This document shows, one piece after another, positions 1 through 11,064 of a stretch of 64,000 bases of DNA. Made by a program: the position numbers and the translations under genes. Source of the DNA: Sipunculus nudus. Its lineage: Eukaryota > Annelida > Sipuncula > Golfingiida > Sipunculidae. Location: positions 22,765,714 to 22,829,713 of the forward strand of contig CM049320.1 in assembly GCA_026874595.1 (NCBI GenBank). Direction: 5' to 3'. The notes beneath the pieces were generated by a model, which saw only the letters and a list, made by a program, of their open reading frames with translations, did no database searches and had not been told where the DNA came from. Within the stretch, counting starts at the first letter, position 1, and each line of letters starts with the position of its first letter.

Positions 1-711
1 GACCATGGCCTGTAAAATGTAATTTAAAAATGAAATTTAAATTTTAAGGATGATATAACCGAACAATCTTTGCCTGAAAAGTCCTCCTTTGCTTTTTTAA
101 CCCTCAATTTATTTACAGAAGGAGTACATTAATTTGTACGTGGATCCCTCACATTGAGTGTATATGAGGCGTGCATAGAAGTGGTCTTACCGCCTTGTCA
201 TACCGTCTTTAAACGTTACTTGCATGGCCAACAAGCCTTTTTATAAAACCATATTTCTGCTATTGATAACCTTTCATCCTGTCAGCTTGTGTTTATTGGT
301 AACATAATGGAAATCCTCTCTCCTAGTTCCCTTTAAACACTTTAATAATATATGACTCTGCTCATCAGTCGTCGGGAGTTATGTTTAAACATATGATTTT
401 TATCCAGTTAAAGCCCGAAGTTTAAAAGCCCCAATCTCACTGAACCCTTGATTCCTAAATTTAATGTAAATATTTATCATCTTAGTTTAAATGCAAACAT
501 TTCATGACACAATACACTTAGGAATTATTTTGAGTTTTGCGTTTTAGTGGCATTAATGAATGGATTGGGGGTTCAGTCAGATAGTAGATGTATTTAGCTG
601 TTTCATATTTGTATTTCAACGTGTATAAATTAAAATTACTTTGAAAGGTGATGAAGACCGAGGCCAATTGTTTTAGATGAGCGTGTTTAATTAATTGATA
701 GTTTCACTCAC
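1..711 (-). other. LPCAT3-like intron 9 (partial)
   Basis: No coding similarity to the missing LPCAT3 C-terminal blocks was found here in any minus frame. A splice-acceptor-like sequence, TTTTACAG, ends at position 10 on the minus strand. If used, exon 10 would begin at position 9 (AA|G CCA TGG), but only nine bases are visible and they do not resemble the expected residues. Confidence 0.5.
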
Positions 712-878
712 TTGCCCATCCATCTATTTGTATTAACGTGGAACGAACCAACAAGCTCTTCAAAGTTACAGCCTAGTTCGAAGTCCCTGATGTGAATGTT
801 GGCACAAGCATCCCATAATAATCTCCCTGATTTGTCCTTACCGTTATACGATAAACCGGTGATTATGCAGGCACCTTC
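712..878 (-). CDS. LPCAT3: LPCAT3-like coding exon 9
   Basis: Acceptor ATATTTGCAG|GAAGGT, donor GGCAA|GTGAGT, 167 nt, ending in phase 2. Encodes EGACIITGLSYNG, WDACANIHIRDFE and SFHVNTNRWMG. The WDACAN and F-x-V-N-T-N blocks are diagnostic, and the latter contains the conserved MBOAT Asn. The next exon must begin with one base completing AA|N. Confidence 0.94.
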
Positions 879-3800
879 CTGCAAATATAACATCACTTGA
901 CATTAAAACAAATATGGAATTTGGCTGTTATGGTAATTACAATTAGTTAGATTTTTAAATGGAAAATAACTCATCCAAGCCAACAAAAGACATATAGTCA
1001 AAGGACACTACCGCATAATTTGATAAACTAAAATGTTCTAAACAATTCAGAACTGACAGGCTTATGCAACATTACCTCCCAATAAAACGGGGTTAAGGCC
1101 TTTTGTCTTTTCATATGTTAGACTACGGAGTATGTGAATACACACATCAATCAAACTGTCTATCAAATATGATCGCCTTGACCATTAGATCCACATGATG
1201 GTTTAATATATCTAAAACTAAAGACCTTTGTTTGAAGACAATCGAAAACCCTAGGTTTTGTAATTTAATTTATAAGGTAATGCTCTGGTTATAATTGCTT
1301 GCACATAAATGACATGAGCAAAATTAAGGTGTTATTAAAATATCAAATCATTTTTAGTATTTTAACACAAATTGAATGAGTTCAATTCTACGAAAAGCAA
1401 ACATGATTAGAATAGCTTCCATTTTTTTCCTGGTCAAGTTGAGGACCATTCCCATTTTCTATATCGACTGTCGGGATTATCGATTTCAAGGATCTATATT
1501 TTTTTTCTAAATGTTCAGACTATCATAACTAATTTCGTGTAAAACAAATCATGATACTTACCGTTATTAGCCAGAGGCCGACGTATTTGCATAAAAACAG
1601 CTTACCCCAAACCATTATAAACAGGTACTTTCCAAGAAATGGTAGACCCTGAAAGGAAGAAGCAATGCACTTAAAATGCATTAATCAAGAAATCGAATTA
1701 TCCCAAGAATTCTTATATTTATATAAGTTAACCTCTGTATTTAATAATCAACAATTTAAAAAGGAAAGAAATATATTAAGAGAGTAAAACTCTAAGAATG
1801 TCGTCCACTGTCAATGTGTTTCTAAGAACGTTGTCCATTGTCAATGTGTCTCTTAGAAATTCGTCCACTGTTAACGAGTTTCTTAGAATTTTGTCCATAG
1901 TCGATATTTCTCTAATTAAGGAAGTCGTTTATTATTAATGTGTTTCTGAGATTATTGTCCGTTGTCGAATTGTCTATAAAAAGTCATCTATTGTTAATGA
2001 GTCCCTAAGAAAGTCGTCCATTGTCAAACAGTCTCTAAGAATGTGGTCCATTGCCAGTCCTTATCTGAGGATTTGTCCCATTATCAAGGTGTACAATGGA
2101 ATATCTTCCGTTGTCAATGTCCCTTGAAAAATGTCGTCCATTGTCAATGCGTCTCTAGGATTGTCGTCTATACGTCGATCTCTTTACTTAATTAAATATT
2201 AAGTTGTTAACAGTTCACTTGTCCTGTCTTCATACTGACAAAAGGTACCATATACTCCTGTAACTACCAGTTACAGCAAGAGTAACTCTTACAGGAATAG
2301 CTACCTTCTTCAGCCATTCAAAGATGAGAACATTCCGATGTAAGCAACAAGATGATACATTGTATTTTTACAACAACATCCCCAGATTAGTACCCCCATA
2401 AATTACATTCATAAAGAAATTTTTTATTGCTTTGCTCAAAGAGCACATTAATATCTTTTATATAGAAAAAAAATTATTTTGTTTATTATTCGAGGCATAG
2501 TGCAATAAGAATGTAACTCAGTTCAAGCTTTTGTAATAACCTGTAACTTAATTTGGTGTTTACTGTCCCTAGCACACGTGACATTATTTTTTTGCGCATG
2601 TGTCTTGGGTTACAGAGATAGCGCACTGAATATTCACAAAATATAAGCTGACATTCAGACAAAAAAAATCAGACCTGTAAAGTGGGTAATTTCTACATTA
2701 TATTGGTAATGATCCAGTTAAAGTATAATTTATTGGGACCATATTAATATGCCTAGGTGGGTGAGAATGAAAAAGACACATCTATGTTTATTCAAATTTC
2801 TTATCAGGACAAATTAAAGAGATATAAATAAAAAATTTATATAATTTATTAAAGATTATACATGTATAAATGGAACCTATTGCGTAGTGCTAACACTACT
2901 TAGACGGTTATTTAAAATGAAAGGGAAATTCACTGATTGTGGATCAAAAATTGCTGCTAACTTCCAGTATGTATAGCCAGATATTCAATATGTTTCAACA
3001 TTACTAACTGATAATTTCAACGAGAGGTATTGGTCTCTGTTCGCAATACACCCGTTTCCAATATCAATGGATGAATGAAGTTTATTTACAGTAAACCAGC
3101 CAAGCATATCTATTTGAGCGCATAAATATAATTCTTATTTTTCACCCTTAATGTTGAATACTAGCGCCTATTTTGACACATCTTCTATATTGTTCTAGTG
3201 GATAGCAGTTAAGTGGAGATGATGAAACTAATTAAATAATTTGTATTGTATGAATGACGACTGCATGTACACTGCTATACCACCTGTGGCCACAAGTAGC
3301 TGAAGATTAATTATAAAAAGCCATCCGGAGCCAGTCATGAAGGAAACATGCTTAGACTAAATTACGTGAAATTTAATTGATGAGTTGTCTTGTTCTGGAC
3401 GTGCGAAACATGATGAAAATATTTCACAGATCTTTGTTGAATGCTCTACTTTACATAAAATTTTAGGACATTCCAGGTAACTACTTCTGTGATATTTGAA
3501 GCTTACAAAAATAATCAAGAGTACTGATATAAATTCCAATAGGTCCTTGTAAGTGGCTTCTAAGGTTTCATGATGCCGGATACATTGTCGTCTGATTCAT
3601 AAGCTAATGTATCCTAAAGTCCATTACGGCTTTTGACATTCTGTACGATTATTATTCAGAATAACCATATATAGCGTTAGGTCATCACATAGTCATACAG
3701 TTAACGTGTCCTTATTAGGGTCTCTTTTTAATTGATCCTGTTTATCTTAAGCTTACACACAACTAAGTATGTATAATTATAAACGTAGGACATGTTTACA

Positions 3801-6800
3801 TGTAAAGACGAGATGCCCTTTCATTTAATGTGAACATTAGTCAACAATTAATTTCATAAAATTTATGCATTCTGACCACTTGTATTGTGAAATGTATGTA
3901 CAATATCACAACTTATTTACTCTGCCGTCAAAATTATCGTTTTAAATATTTTTTTATAAAAGAAATATAAATATTAAAAAAAATATGTGATGAATACCAA
4001 CAAACAATATGAAACAAAGCACCTCGGGAGATTTATTTAATATGACCACATATGATATTGCACTCTCTGAGTTTAAAGGACTTTTAAAATTTTTTTCGCT
4101 CATTTTTAACCTGAAAGAGACAAGTTATGGATTCATATACCAATATATAAACCATACATGTCTATTTAAATGTAACAACTTCAGACTTTAGGTTATTATT
4201 CCTAATATATATAACCCTGGAGAATTGGATAAACAATACTTACTGTAAACCACTCAGAGGTAAGGTCGCTGTCACTGATAAACATGGAAGAAATCAGGTA
4301 GAGTGCCGTATACAAGGCTCCGGGTAAGAGCCGGAGAAACCCTGCTCGTACGCTAAAAGAAAAATCTATGAATGTTATTGTGTAGCATCACCATTGTACG
4401 TTTGAATATCATAATAATTATGTGTGAAATTCCTGTCGTGATGGCAGATCCGTTAGTACTAGTGTAATGTGCAAAAAGCTGCCCGTAGGCTATAATTATT
4501 CAGATGTATACAGAGATGTTCACTTTAACGATTAAGTCAAATGCAATTATTACAGCGTTACCAACCTATTTGGAAGTCCTCCTGTGTCGGGGTCGGAATA
4601 AGCACCTTTTACCAGATTTTGGTACCTTGTCAATGGAAACTGGATACGATACAAGATATTGAAGGATAAAAAAATAAAAAAAATAACTATGAACAATGGA
4701 TGTTTTTACATGTAAACCTTGATATATATATATATATATATATATATGAACATATGTGCATACACATACTCATTAATATATTGATACTGCATTCATGACA
4801 TCAACATACTATTCAATAAATGCCGCGGACATGTTTTATGTTTTTCACTTTACCTACCTGAGGTCCTATCAAGAAGCCTCCAAAGAAGTAGGAATGCGCT
4901 GCCATCTCTAATAAGCTTGGAATTTTTGTTAATATCGTCTTTTTCTGGTCCGGTGATAATGTCTGCTGTTTAAGAAGAACATCCGATTAAATATAGGATT
5001 ACATTTAAAATACAAAAATGACATTGGAAAGGGCAACCTATAATACTTGGCAAAAAGAACCCTACTGGAACTATCTGTTTGAAGGTATTAACAGGTATAA
5101 AATATACAAGTATATTCTGTTTCACCGTCATTTATAGTTGAAAGGTACATAATTAAATATATTTATGCAAATCAAGTGGTTTCATTAACAGTAAGTGGTC
5201 GAGAACATATAGTAAATAGTGCATACATTGTTTTCTGTTTATATACATGAATAGAACTCAAGTTTACTTCAAAACAAGTTGATGATCTGCCCTTTATACA
5301 TACGTCTACTATATTATTTACACACATGCACTTACTACACTTTTGTGGCCGTCATACACATCGAAAACTAGTCCAGTTAGTCGCAAGGTCAGAACACACT
5401 GAGCCGCGGTCCACTTTATCTCGTCCATCTGGTCCCTATGGATCCAATAATCTGTACAGAGGTAGAGCTGCAAATACCACAGGAGCAAAGAAGGTATAAC
5501 TATTTCGTACATTCAAGAACGACTGAAAGGTTGGTACTTCCCATGGTTCTGGGTACGACTTAATTCAAGCACACAGGTCCATGACGTTGGAACCGAATAA
5601 ATATAATTTAAATTTCACTACCTATGTAAAGAATGAAATTTGAAAAAAAATAAATTAATCTGTAAATAGAAAGAGGTGATGGATAGAAAATAGTTAATGA
5701 CATAAGTTGACATAATAGACACGCAATGCCATTCATGTAACTGTTATTGCACAACCATATGGAAGTTAGCACAAGGGATGCAGCATGGCTCAGTGTTTTG
5801 CAGGTGGCGGCAGCTTATATCGCATAACCCATGGATGATTGACATCTTTACAATGTCATTTATTTTAGCATGACCTTTCTTTCTATAAATATCATAGAAG
5901 TAAGCCGACACGAAGTAGACGACCAGTACATGTCAGCGTGAGGCCAGCTATCACAGGAGGAGCTTTACTCAACTTCCGAGAAATGTCCGTGGTTTAAATA
6001 CGCAAATCAAAAACAATGAAATTGTGTTTAATTTCTTAGAATAAGACGTTAGAATACGCCGTTCTTTTACCTGCAGCTATCCTATGCATCTAAATACACC
6101 AAATATTCCAATAACAAATACTAGAACATTATATTAGACGCATAAATACGGCACTTAACAATAATTCAAACAACTCTTTTTTAACGATATCTGAAAATAT
6201 TAAAGCCATAAAAATATTTCTCAATAATACCTTCTTATTTAGAATTGAGTTGGTGCCAAGATGTGTGAAACATATATAAAACTCACTGTGTTGACAGTAA
6301 ATGCCAGGAACACTGATAGGGACGTTCCACCCGAAACCAGAAGGATTACATAGTTCAGCAAGATATTTAAGACAGAATGTATCGTATCAGTACCTGAAAT
6401 TAGAAAATGTATAATTGGTATCATAGGTATCACACCAAAAATCCTTTGAGCGTATACGAACACATTATTTCCTTGATCAGACGCCCGGGCGTTTATGTTT
6501 TCAGACCTTTATATGACCCGGCATCCAAACAAAGCAGGCATCTATTCAAGGCCGGAGTGTATTAAAAATACCTTATTAAGCCTTATCAGGCTAGGCAGAC
6601 AGAAGCACACACCCACACTAAACCCGTCGGTCACTACTTGTTGACGTAATTGTAATTATCCCGGTAAATGGAGTACGTTTAATTAATATCCACAGATGTC
6701 TCAGGGATGTGGGACACAAGCACCATCTCCGCAATCTTACTTAATTTTAGCGAATGTTTTTACTTATGTTAATCCTATGCTTAGTTTTATTTGCTTAATA

Positions 6801-7361
6801 ATACCATAAATCACATATAAAAAGGAGTTGGTTTTGTCCATACTACATGGTACTTTAATAGAAATACTGAAACCATCGGGTCAAATAGACGGAAATCATC
6901 TTGAATATCAAGGCTTTGTGGTACTATCAGACGATAAAAGACTGCCGAAAAAGTAGACGGTTTCCCAAATGTTTTAATTTCATCACGGGAAATCCATTTT
7001 ACTTAAGTTTCATCATTTGAGTTTATAAATTCGCATTTCCTTCAGATTATTTGTAAGGAGCATCTTTCTTATAATTCCATTTTTATTTAAAGTAATAAAA
7101 ATATGGCCATTTTGAAAAAGAATATCGATAACCAAGTTGTATGTAATCATCTTAAAAAAACACACCAGGGGGCACAAGGTATGAAAAAGTTAGTACCCTT
7201 GGCCTAGAAAAAACGACTCAATATTCTTTTGTTTCGCCGTGAATGCCTCAAGCTCAGCCTTGGCTACATACAAAATACTACGTCTATCACGCACAGACGT
7301 GCGATCGTTAGATAGGCCTGACCGATCACAGGCCTCAGTGATCGCCTTGTCGGAGTTAGTA

Positions 7362-7401
<40 letters not shown>

Positions 7402-8270
7402 TTGATAACATTTTGATATACTTACATGTGTATGTGTTAGTATGTGCATAACTATATCACATATCAATGCTTCAAATAACATAGGCATTCCTTACCAATA
7501 AATAATTCTTACCTGTAGTGCAAACAGAGAAGGAATTAACTTGCTTTTGAATGAACATGCTACCTCGAAAACTCACCAAAATTGAAATAGCTGATAGCCA
7601 GGCCACATACCACAAAGAACGTATGTTGGATCGATGGTGTCCGGCCGTATACACATGCCCGATACACGAATGCTAGAGGGTATCCTAGAACAAGATTTAA
7701 AACAAGTTTGGACGGGGTAAACAGAGTAGTTTTAAAATAATTTGGACCATACGAACACGAGTCATGCTTACATATAAGAGCTAGATACAACATGGTGTGG
7801 CCATAAATACGCTCATGTCATATCCCATGTGCGACTTTATAAAGACAATTAATTGTTGAGTATGAAAATATATATTCGACTTAATAAACATTAAAGTTAT
7901 AAGCAACATTACATTTCGCTCAGTAATTTTCTAAAATTTAAACATGGTCACTGGTTTTGGAAAATTAAATTGATCATAACAATTTTCCAGGCAGACTTCA
8001 CATTTACACATATGGGTATTTCATTGCCAACAATTCCTTTGCCATGGATAAGATCCTATAAACCAACTAACATTTATCAAAAATGATTGTCAACCACACT
8101 TTGAGAACTGTGTGCTACGATGGTACATTATCCTTAAGTTGGTACATTATATGGTACAGATATGCCATATGTGTTTTACCTGCCAGAATGGATAGAAAGA
8201 GACGCAGGGCATTTTCTGATGAGCCTAAGCTCGTGGCCAAGTTGGCGATCCAACCAGTACCTTCCTCCAT
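712..8270 (-). CDS. LPCAT3: Lysophospholipid acyltransferase, LPCAT3/MBOAT5-like (3' part outside window)
   Basis: Membrane-bound O-acyltransferase that transfers polyunsaturated acyl groups from acyl-CoA to lysophospholipids (Lands cycle) in the ER membrane; this role is family knowledge. I assembled nine coding exons: 8180-8270, 7577-7684, 6287-6393, 5336-5467, 4858-4965, 4566-4639, 4244-4352, 1562-1648 and 712-878. All junctions have GT/AG and compatible phases, giving 327 complete codons plus two bases. Family blocks appear in the correct order: LATSLGSSENALRL, GYPLAFVYR, AISYFNFG, DEIKWTAAQCVLTLRL, IPSLLEM then HSYFFGGFLIGPQ, MVWGKLFLCKYV, ITGLSYNG, WDACANI and FHVNTNRW. The last carries the conserved MBOAT asparagine. 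The family is about 490 residues long, so roughly 150-160 C-terminal residues, including the WHG catalytic histidine, lie beyond position 1. The chosen start (ATG at 8270, context GACATGG) matches the usual N-terminal length; an in-frame ATG at 8300 would add ten residues. It could be another LPCAT3-class MBOAT paralogue rather than the strict orthologue. Confidence 0.94.
1562..1648 (-). CDS. LPCAT3: LPCAT3-like coding exon 8
   Basis: Acceptor CTTCCTTTCAG|GGTCTA, donor ATAACG|GTAAGT, 29 codons in phase 0. Encodes FLGKYLFIMVWGKLFLCKYV then GLWLIT, aligning with the family 'IWGKFVLYKYVTCWLVTE' block. Confidence 0.92.
1790..2175. repeat. Degenerate ~30-bp minisatellite
   Basis: About twelve imperfect tandem copies of a unit like TCTAAGAATGTCGTCCA / TTGTCAATGTG lie in the intron between exons 7 and 8 of the LPCAT3-like gene. 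Copies diverge by point changes and small indels. Confidence 0.85.
2176..4243. other. Rest of LPCAT3-like intron 7
   Basis: AT-rich intronic sequence. I see no convincing exon, RNA gene or repeat beyond short A/T runs. Confidence 0.5.
4244..4352 (-). CDS. LPCAT3: LPCAT3-like coding exon 7
   Basis: Acceptor TTCTTTTAG|CGTACG, donor TTTACA|GTAAGT, 109 nt, entering in phase 2 (AG+C = Ser) and leaving in phase 0. Encodes VRAGFLRLLPGALYTALYL, a membrane helix followed by a luminal or cytosolic loop. Confidence 0.88.
4566..4639 (-). CDS. LPCAT3: LPCAT3-like coding exon 6
   Basis: Acceptor GTATCCAG|TTTCCA, donor AATAG|GTTGGT, 74 nt, ending in phase 2. Encodes FPLTRYQNLVKGAYSD..GLPN, matching the family segment F-x-x-x-x-Y-x-x-L-V-x-G...PN. 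A second GT four bases on (TTG|GTAACG) would break the frame into exon 7. Confidence 0.9.
4722..4746. repeat. (AT)n microsatellite
   Basis: Pure AT dinucleotide run in the intron between exons 5 and 6 of the LPCAT3-like gene. Confidence 0.95.
4858..4965 (-). CDS. LPCAT3: LPCAT3-like coding exon 5
   Basis: Acceptor CTTAAACAG|CAGACA, donor CCTCAG|GTAGGT, 36 codons in phase 0. Encodes LSPDQ..., IPSLLEM and HSYFFGGFLIGPQ, the best conserved block of the N-terminal half. The acceptor is a tandem CAGCAG, so use of the second AG would drop one glutamine. Confidence 0.93.
5336..5467 (-). CDS. LPCAT3: LPCAT3-like coding exon 4
   Basis: Acceptor GTATTTGCAG|CTCTAC, donor AGTGTA|GTAAGT, 132 nt, phase 0 on both sides. 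Encodes YWIHRDQMDEIKWTAAQCVL, aligning with the family's 'DIKWTMPHCVLTLKLIGL' block, then LTGLVFDVYDGHKSV. Confidence 0.92.
6287..6393 (-). CDS. LPCAT3: LPCAT3-like coding exon 3
   Basis: Acceptor CTAATTTCAG|GTACTG, donor CAACACA|GTGAGT, 107 nt, entering in phase 1 and leaving in phase 0. Encodes a hydrophobic stretch (IHSVLNILLNYVILLVSGG...), a membrane helix. Confidence 0.88.
7366..7394. repeat. (AT)n microsatellite
   Basis: Pure AT dinucleotide run in the intron between exons 2 and 3 of the LPCAT3-like gene. Open frames crossing it are artefacts. Confidence 0.95.
7577..7684 (-). CDS. LPCAT3: LPCAT3-like coding exon 2
   Basis: Acceptor TTGTTCTAG|GATACC, donor AATTTTG|GTGAGT, 108 nt, phase 1 on both sides. 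Encodes GYPLAFVYR...GLAISYFNF, the first transmembrane block of the MBOAT family. Confidence 0.92.
8180..8270 (-). CDS. LPCAT3: LPCAT3-like coding exon 1
   Basis: Encodes residues 1-30 (MEEGTGWIANLATSLG...), ending in phase 1 at CTGGCAG|GTAAAA. The LATSLG..ENALRL block is typical of the LPCAT3 N terminus. An alternative upstream ATG is at 8300. Confidence 0.88.
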
Positions 8271-8391
8271 GTCCAGATGTACTGAACTTTGGACAGTCAT
8301 AACACTCTATTCAGAGAGACAGTATCCTTCAGTTTGTTCAACCTTTTGAGGTTGACTTACGGTCCGTAAATAGACGCTCTGGTGGGTTGTG

Positions 8392-8850
8392 GTGGTTACA
8401 TGCCTTACGGGCACGCATTGGTACGCATCGAGTGTGTATCTTACCAACTACGCACTACACGCTAACGTCTTGGTCTATTTATACTTCACTGAAGACGTAA
8501 CAACAAGGGCACGAAGGCACACTTTCCTACCCTACAAGTAAGGACAGGAATACCTACTTTCCTGTTATAATATTGTTAGACCGTCATGCCCTAACTGTTC
8601 CATCTATAATTAACTAGAAATAAACCAGCTACTGCTTAGTAATACGATTTGGGTTTGAAACTCCATGATCTAAAACTGATCAAGCTCTAATAAGCAATAA
8701 TTGCGTTCCTTAAAATGACACTTTCCTCTCACTTGGCATATATACGCTCGAGTGGGTGTATTCATAATGTTAATGGTTGCATGCTTTACGGGCACGCACT
8801 GGTACGCATTGACTGTATATTAAGCCCACTACTCGCTATACACACAAACT
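8392..8850. repeat. Pair of ~75-bp direct repeats
   Basis: 8392-8470 and 8774-8850 share GGTT(A/G)CATGC(C/T)TTACGGG and CACGCA(T/C)TGGTACGCAT, about 382 bp apart in direct orientation just upstream of the LPCAT3-like gene. Confidence 0.75.
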
Positions 8851-9472
8851 GTATGTATGTATATAAATGGAAGTGGCCAAACAGCCGGCATGGTGCCGCC
8901 AGTTTAGACCACAGACTAAACAACGGGCAGGGAAAATTTACCTTGACGGCAGGCTGTATAGACAACACAATCGTCTCAACGGCTTTATTTGGGTGTGGTG
9001 TAAGATTGTTTAATTATAATTAAATAATAATGGAAAGTATGGAGTATCACACTAAAACTCTGAAATAGAGCAAGCATTTATTTTCCGGCACGTTAGCTAG
9101 TAAGCTAGACTGCCGGTAAGGTCATTTTTCTCTGCCGGTTGTTTAGCCTGTGGAAAAAACTTTCTATATATTTATATATATATGTGTGTGTGTGTGTGCA
9201 TGTGTGTGTGCGCGAAGGTATCAAAGTACAATGGATTTAAAACATATATAACAATAGAAATCAACCGCTAAAACCAACTATACGGCATAGGAAATAGGAA
9301 ATATAGAACTCCTCATTATAGCATCAGCGATTGATCATAACCATTTTCCCATATCCTGTATTAGTGTATTAAGATATACATATTTATAATATGAAAATAA
9401 AATGTCTCGCGAGATGTTTTAATGCATTCGTTTTTACAAGTGTAAAATGTGTGTACACAACTGAAAAAAAAA

Positions 9473-9474
<2 letters not shown>

Positions 9475-9530
<56 letters not shown>
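9475..9530. repeat. (AT)n microsatellite
   Basis: About 55 bp of pure AT repeat. Confidence 0.97.
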
Positions 9531-9534
<4 letters not shown>

Positions 9535-11064
9535 GGGACGTTGATTTTAGAGAACTTGAAGGATGTCAATTATGTATCGTCATTGATTCCATCGACTCTA
9601 TAAAATCAGTAATTTTAAACGTTTGATGCATAAAGGTTGTTGCAAATAAGCCCTTATGATTTCCTCAAGGTTGATTTCATTTGCCTGTTATTCTTGGCAG
9701 ACTTGTCATTACACACGTATGTTTTCTGGCATAGCAAATCACATTTGTAGAACCTCTCTGAAAAAAATCCCGATTTTGCAAATTACTCAAGCCAGAATGC
9801 CAAGCAGTAAGTGGCAATGTAGGGACAACGGTATCAAGTGATAAGTCAGCAGGTGTATACCTATATGTCAAATGGGAAATAAATGAAACAATACATTCTG
9901 GTCAAAGTTATATCTTGATTATTGCCAATTATTTTTATACAGCGTTTGATAGGGTTCCTTGTGGACAGGGAATGCACATTTTGTTAAAATAAAAAATAAA
10001 TAAATATCATTATAAAATCTACTCATGGGTGGAACAAAACGATTATAATCTTGTCGGTTAATTTCTGTTTTATGCATGAAAGCTTTCTTTGTAGAATAAA
10101 TAAATAATTTTAATGTAGATGTCATTAGTTTATCAGTAGTCGCCGTCCCATCCACTGAACTTTTTTTTCAATTAAATATTATAATTTAGTTTTCTCTTCC
10201 ATATAATCTAACATAAATATATAATAATCGTCTTTCTGAATACTAAGCCCGCAGGTATAAATAACAACCCAGGAAATGACTGCGGATGTTATCTGAACTG
10301 GCTGACTCTGTAAAGAATTTGTCTTGTTTTTCTGGTTTCGTTGTCTCGATCTAAAATTGAGCTTGAAAAGCTAAATAACAGAAAAAAAAATCAACAAAAC
10401 AGAAATAACAGAAAAAAAATCAGTTAATCAACTGTTAAATAACACCATCCAAATATATAACTGTAGGACCCACACGACCCATTGTACATTAATTGAACAG
10501 CACCCATTGAATTTATTACTGATGAAGCTGGCTGCAGTTGTTGCTGGCCTATCTTTGCTGCTATCGTGCAGACTAGCACGTATCTTTTAAAGATTTCTCC
10601 ATATACCTGCGCCTTATTGATCGATAGTGACGTAAAGAAAACAGAGGTAAAATCAGGCTCTTCCGTGAAGGCTCGTATCAGCTCCATGTTCCCTGGGATA
10701 ACCACGATATATAAGCGTACCGGTATTCGTATTTAATCATTATCAATCTATTTATGAAATTCATCTACAAAGCGCGTCTTAGTTTTACGGGCATCTCGTC
10801 CGACAATACCCTACTTTTAAAAGGTATTCATATGCATGACGCACATTCTGAATAACCTTAGAAAACATATTCATTTGAGCACGTCATCATAAGTTTCTTA
10901 TTTATAAAACAAGTGACCCATGGGTCATGACGCTCAGCTGCCAAGCATGACCTGTGACATCATGGACTGAGATTCACAACTTCCAGTCAAATTTTGAAGA
11001 ACCAATTTGCCAATTTGTTGAAAATTTTCTATGACAACAGAAATATATATCACCTATGTCTAGT

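Larger units (their letters stand above)
8301..11064. other. 5' flank of LPCAT3-like gene
   Basis: Upstream region with no supported gene. It holds a duplicated ~75-bp block (8392-8470 and 8774-8850), a TG run near 9184 and an (AT)n run at 9475-9530. The proximal part (8350-8560) should contain the promoter, but no TATA box or initiator can be assigned with confidence. Confidence 0.5.

Noticed and set aside
197-237. Possible LPCAT3 exon 10 (GGTATGACAAGGCG|GTAAGA on the minus strand)
   Set aside because: A donor-like site is present, but the frames contain a stop or lack the expected YIFKRL-type residues.
9384-9603. YIYIYIYI-rich frames on both strands
   Set aside because: Pure translation of the (AT)n repeat. 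The same applies at 7190-7488, 28596-28784 and 30881-31303.
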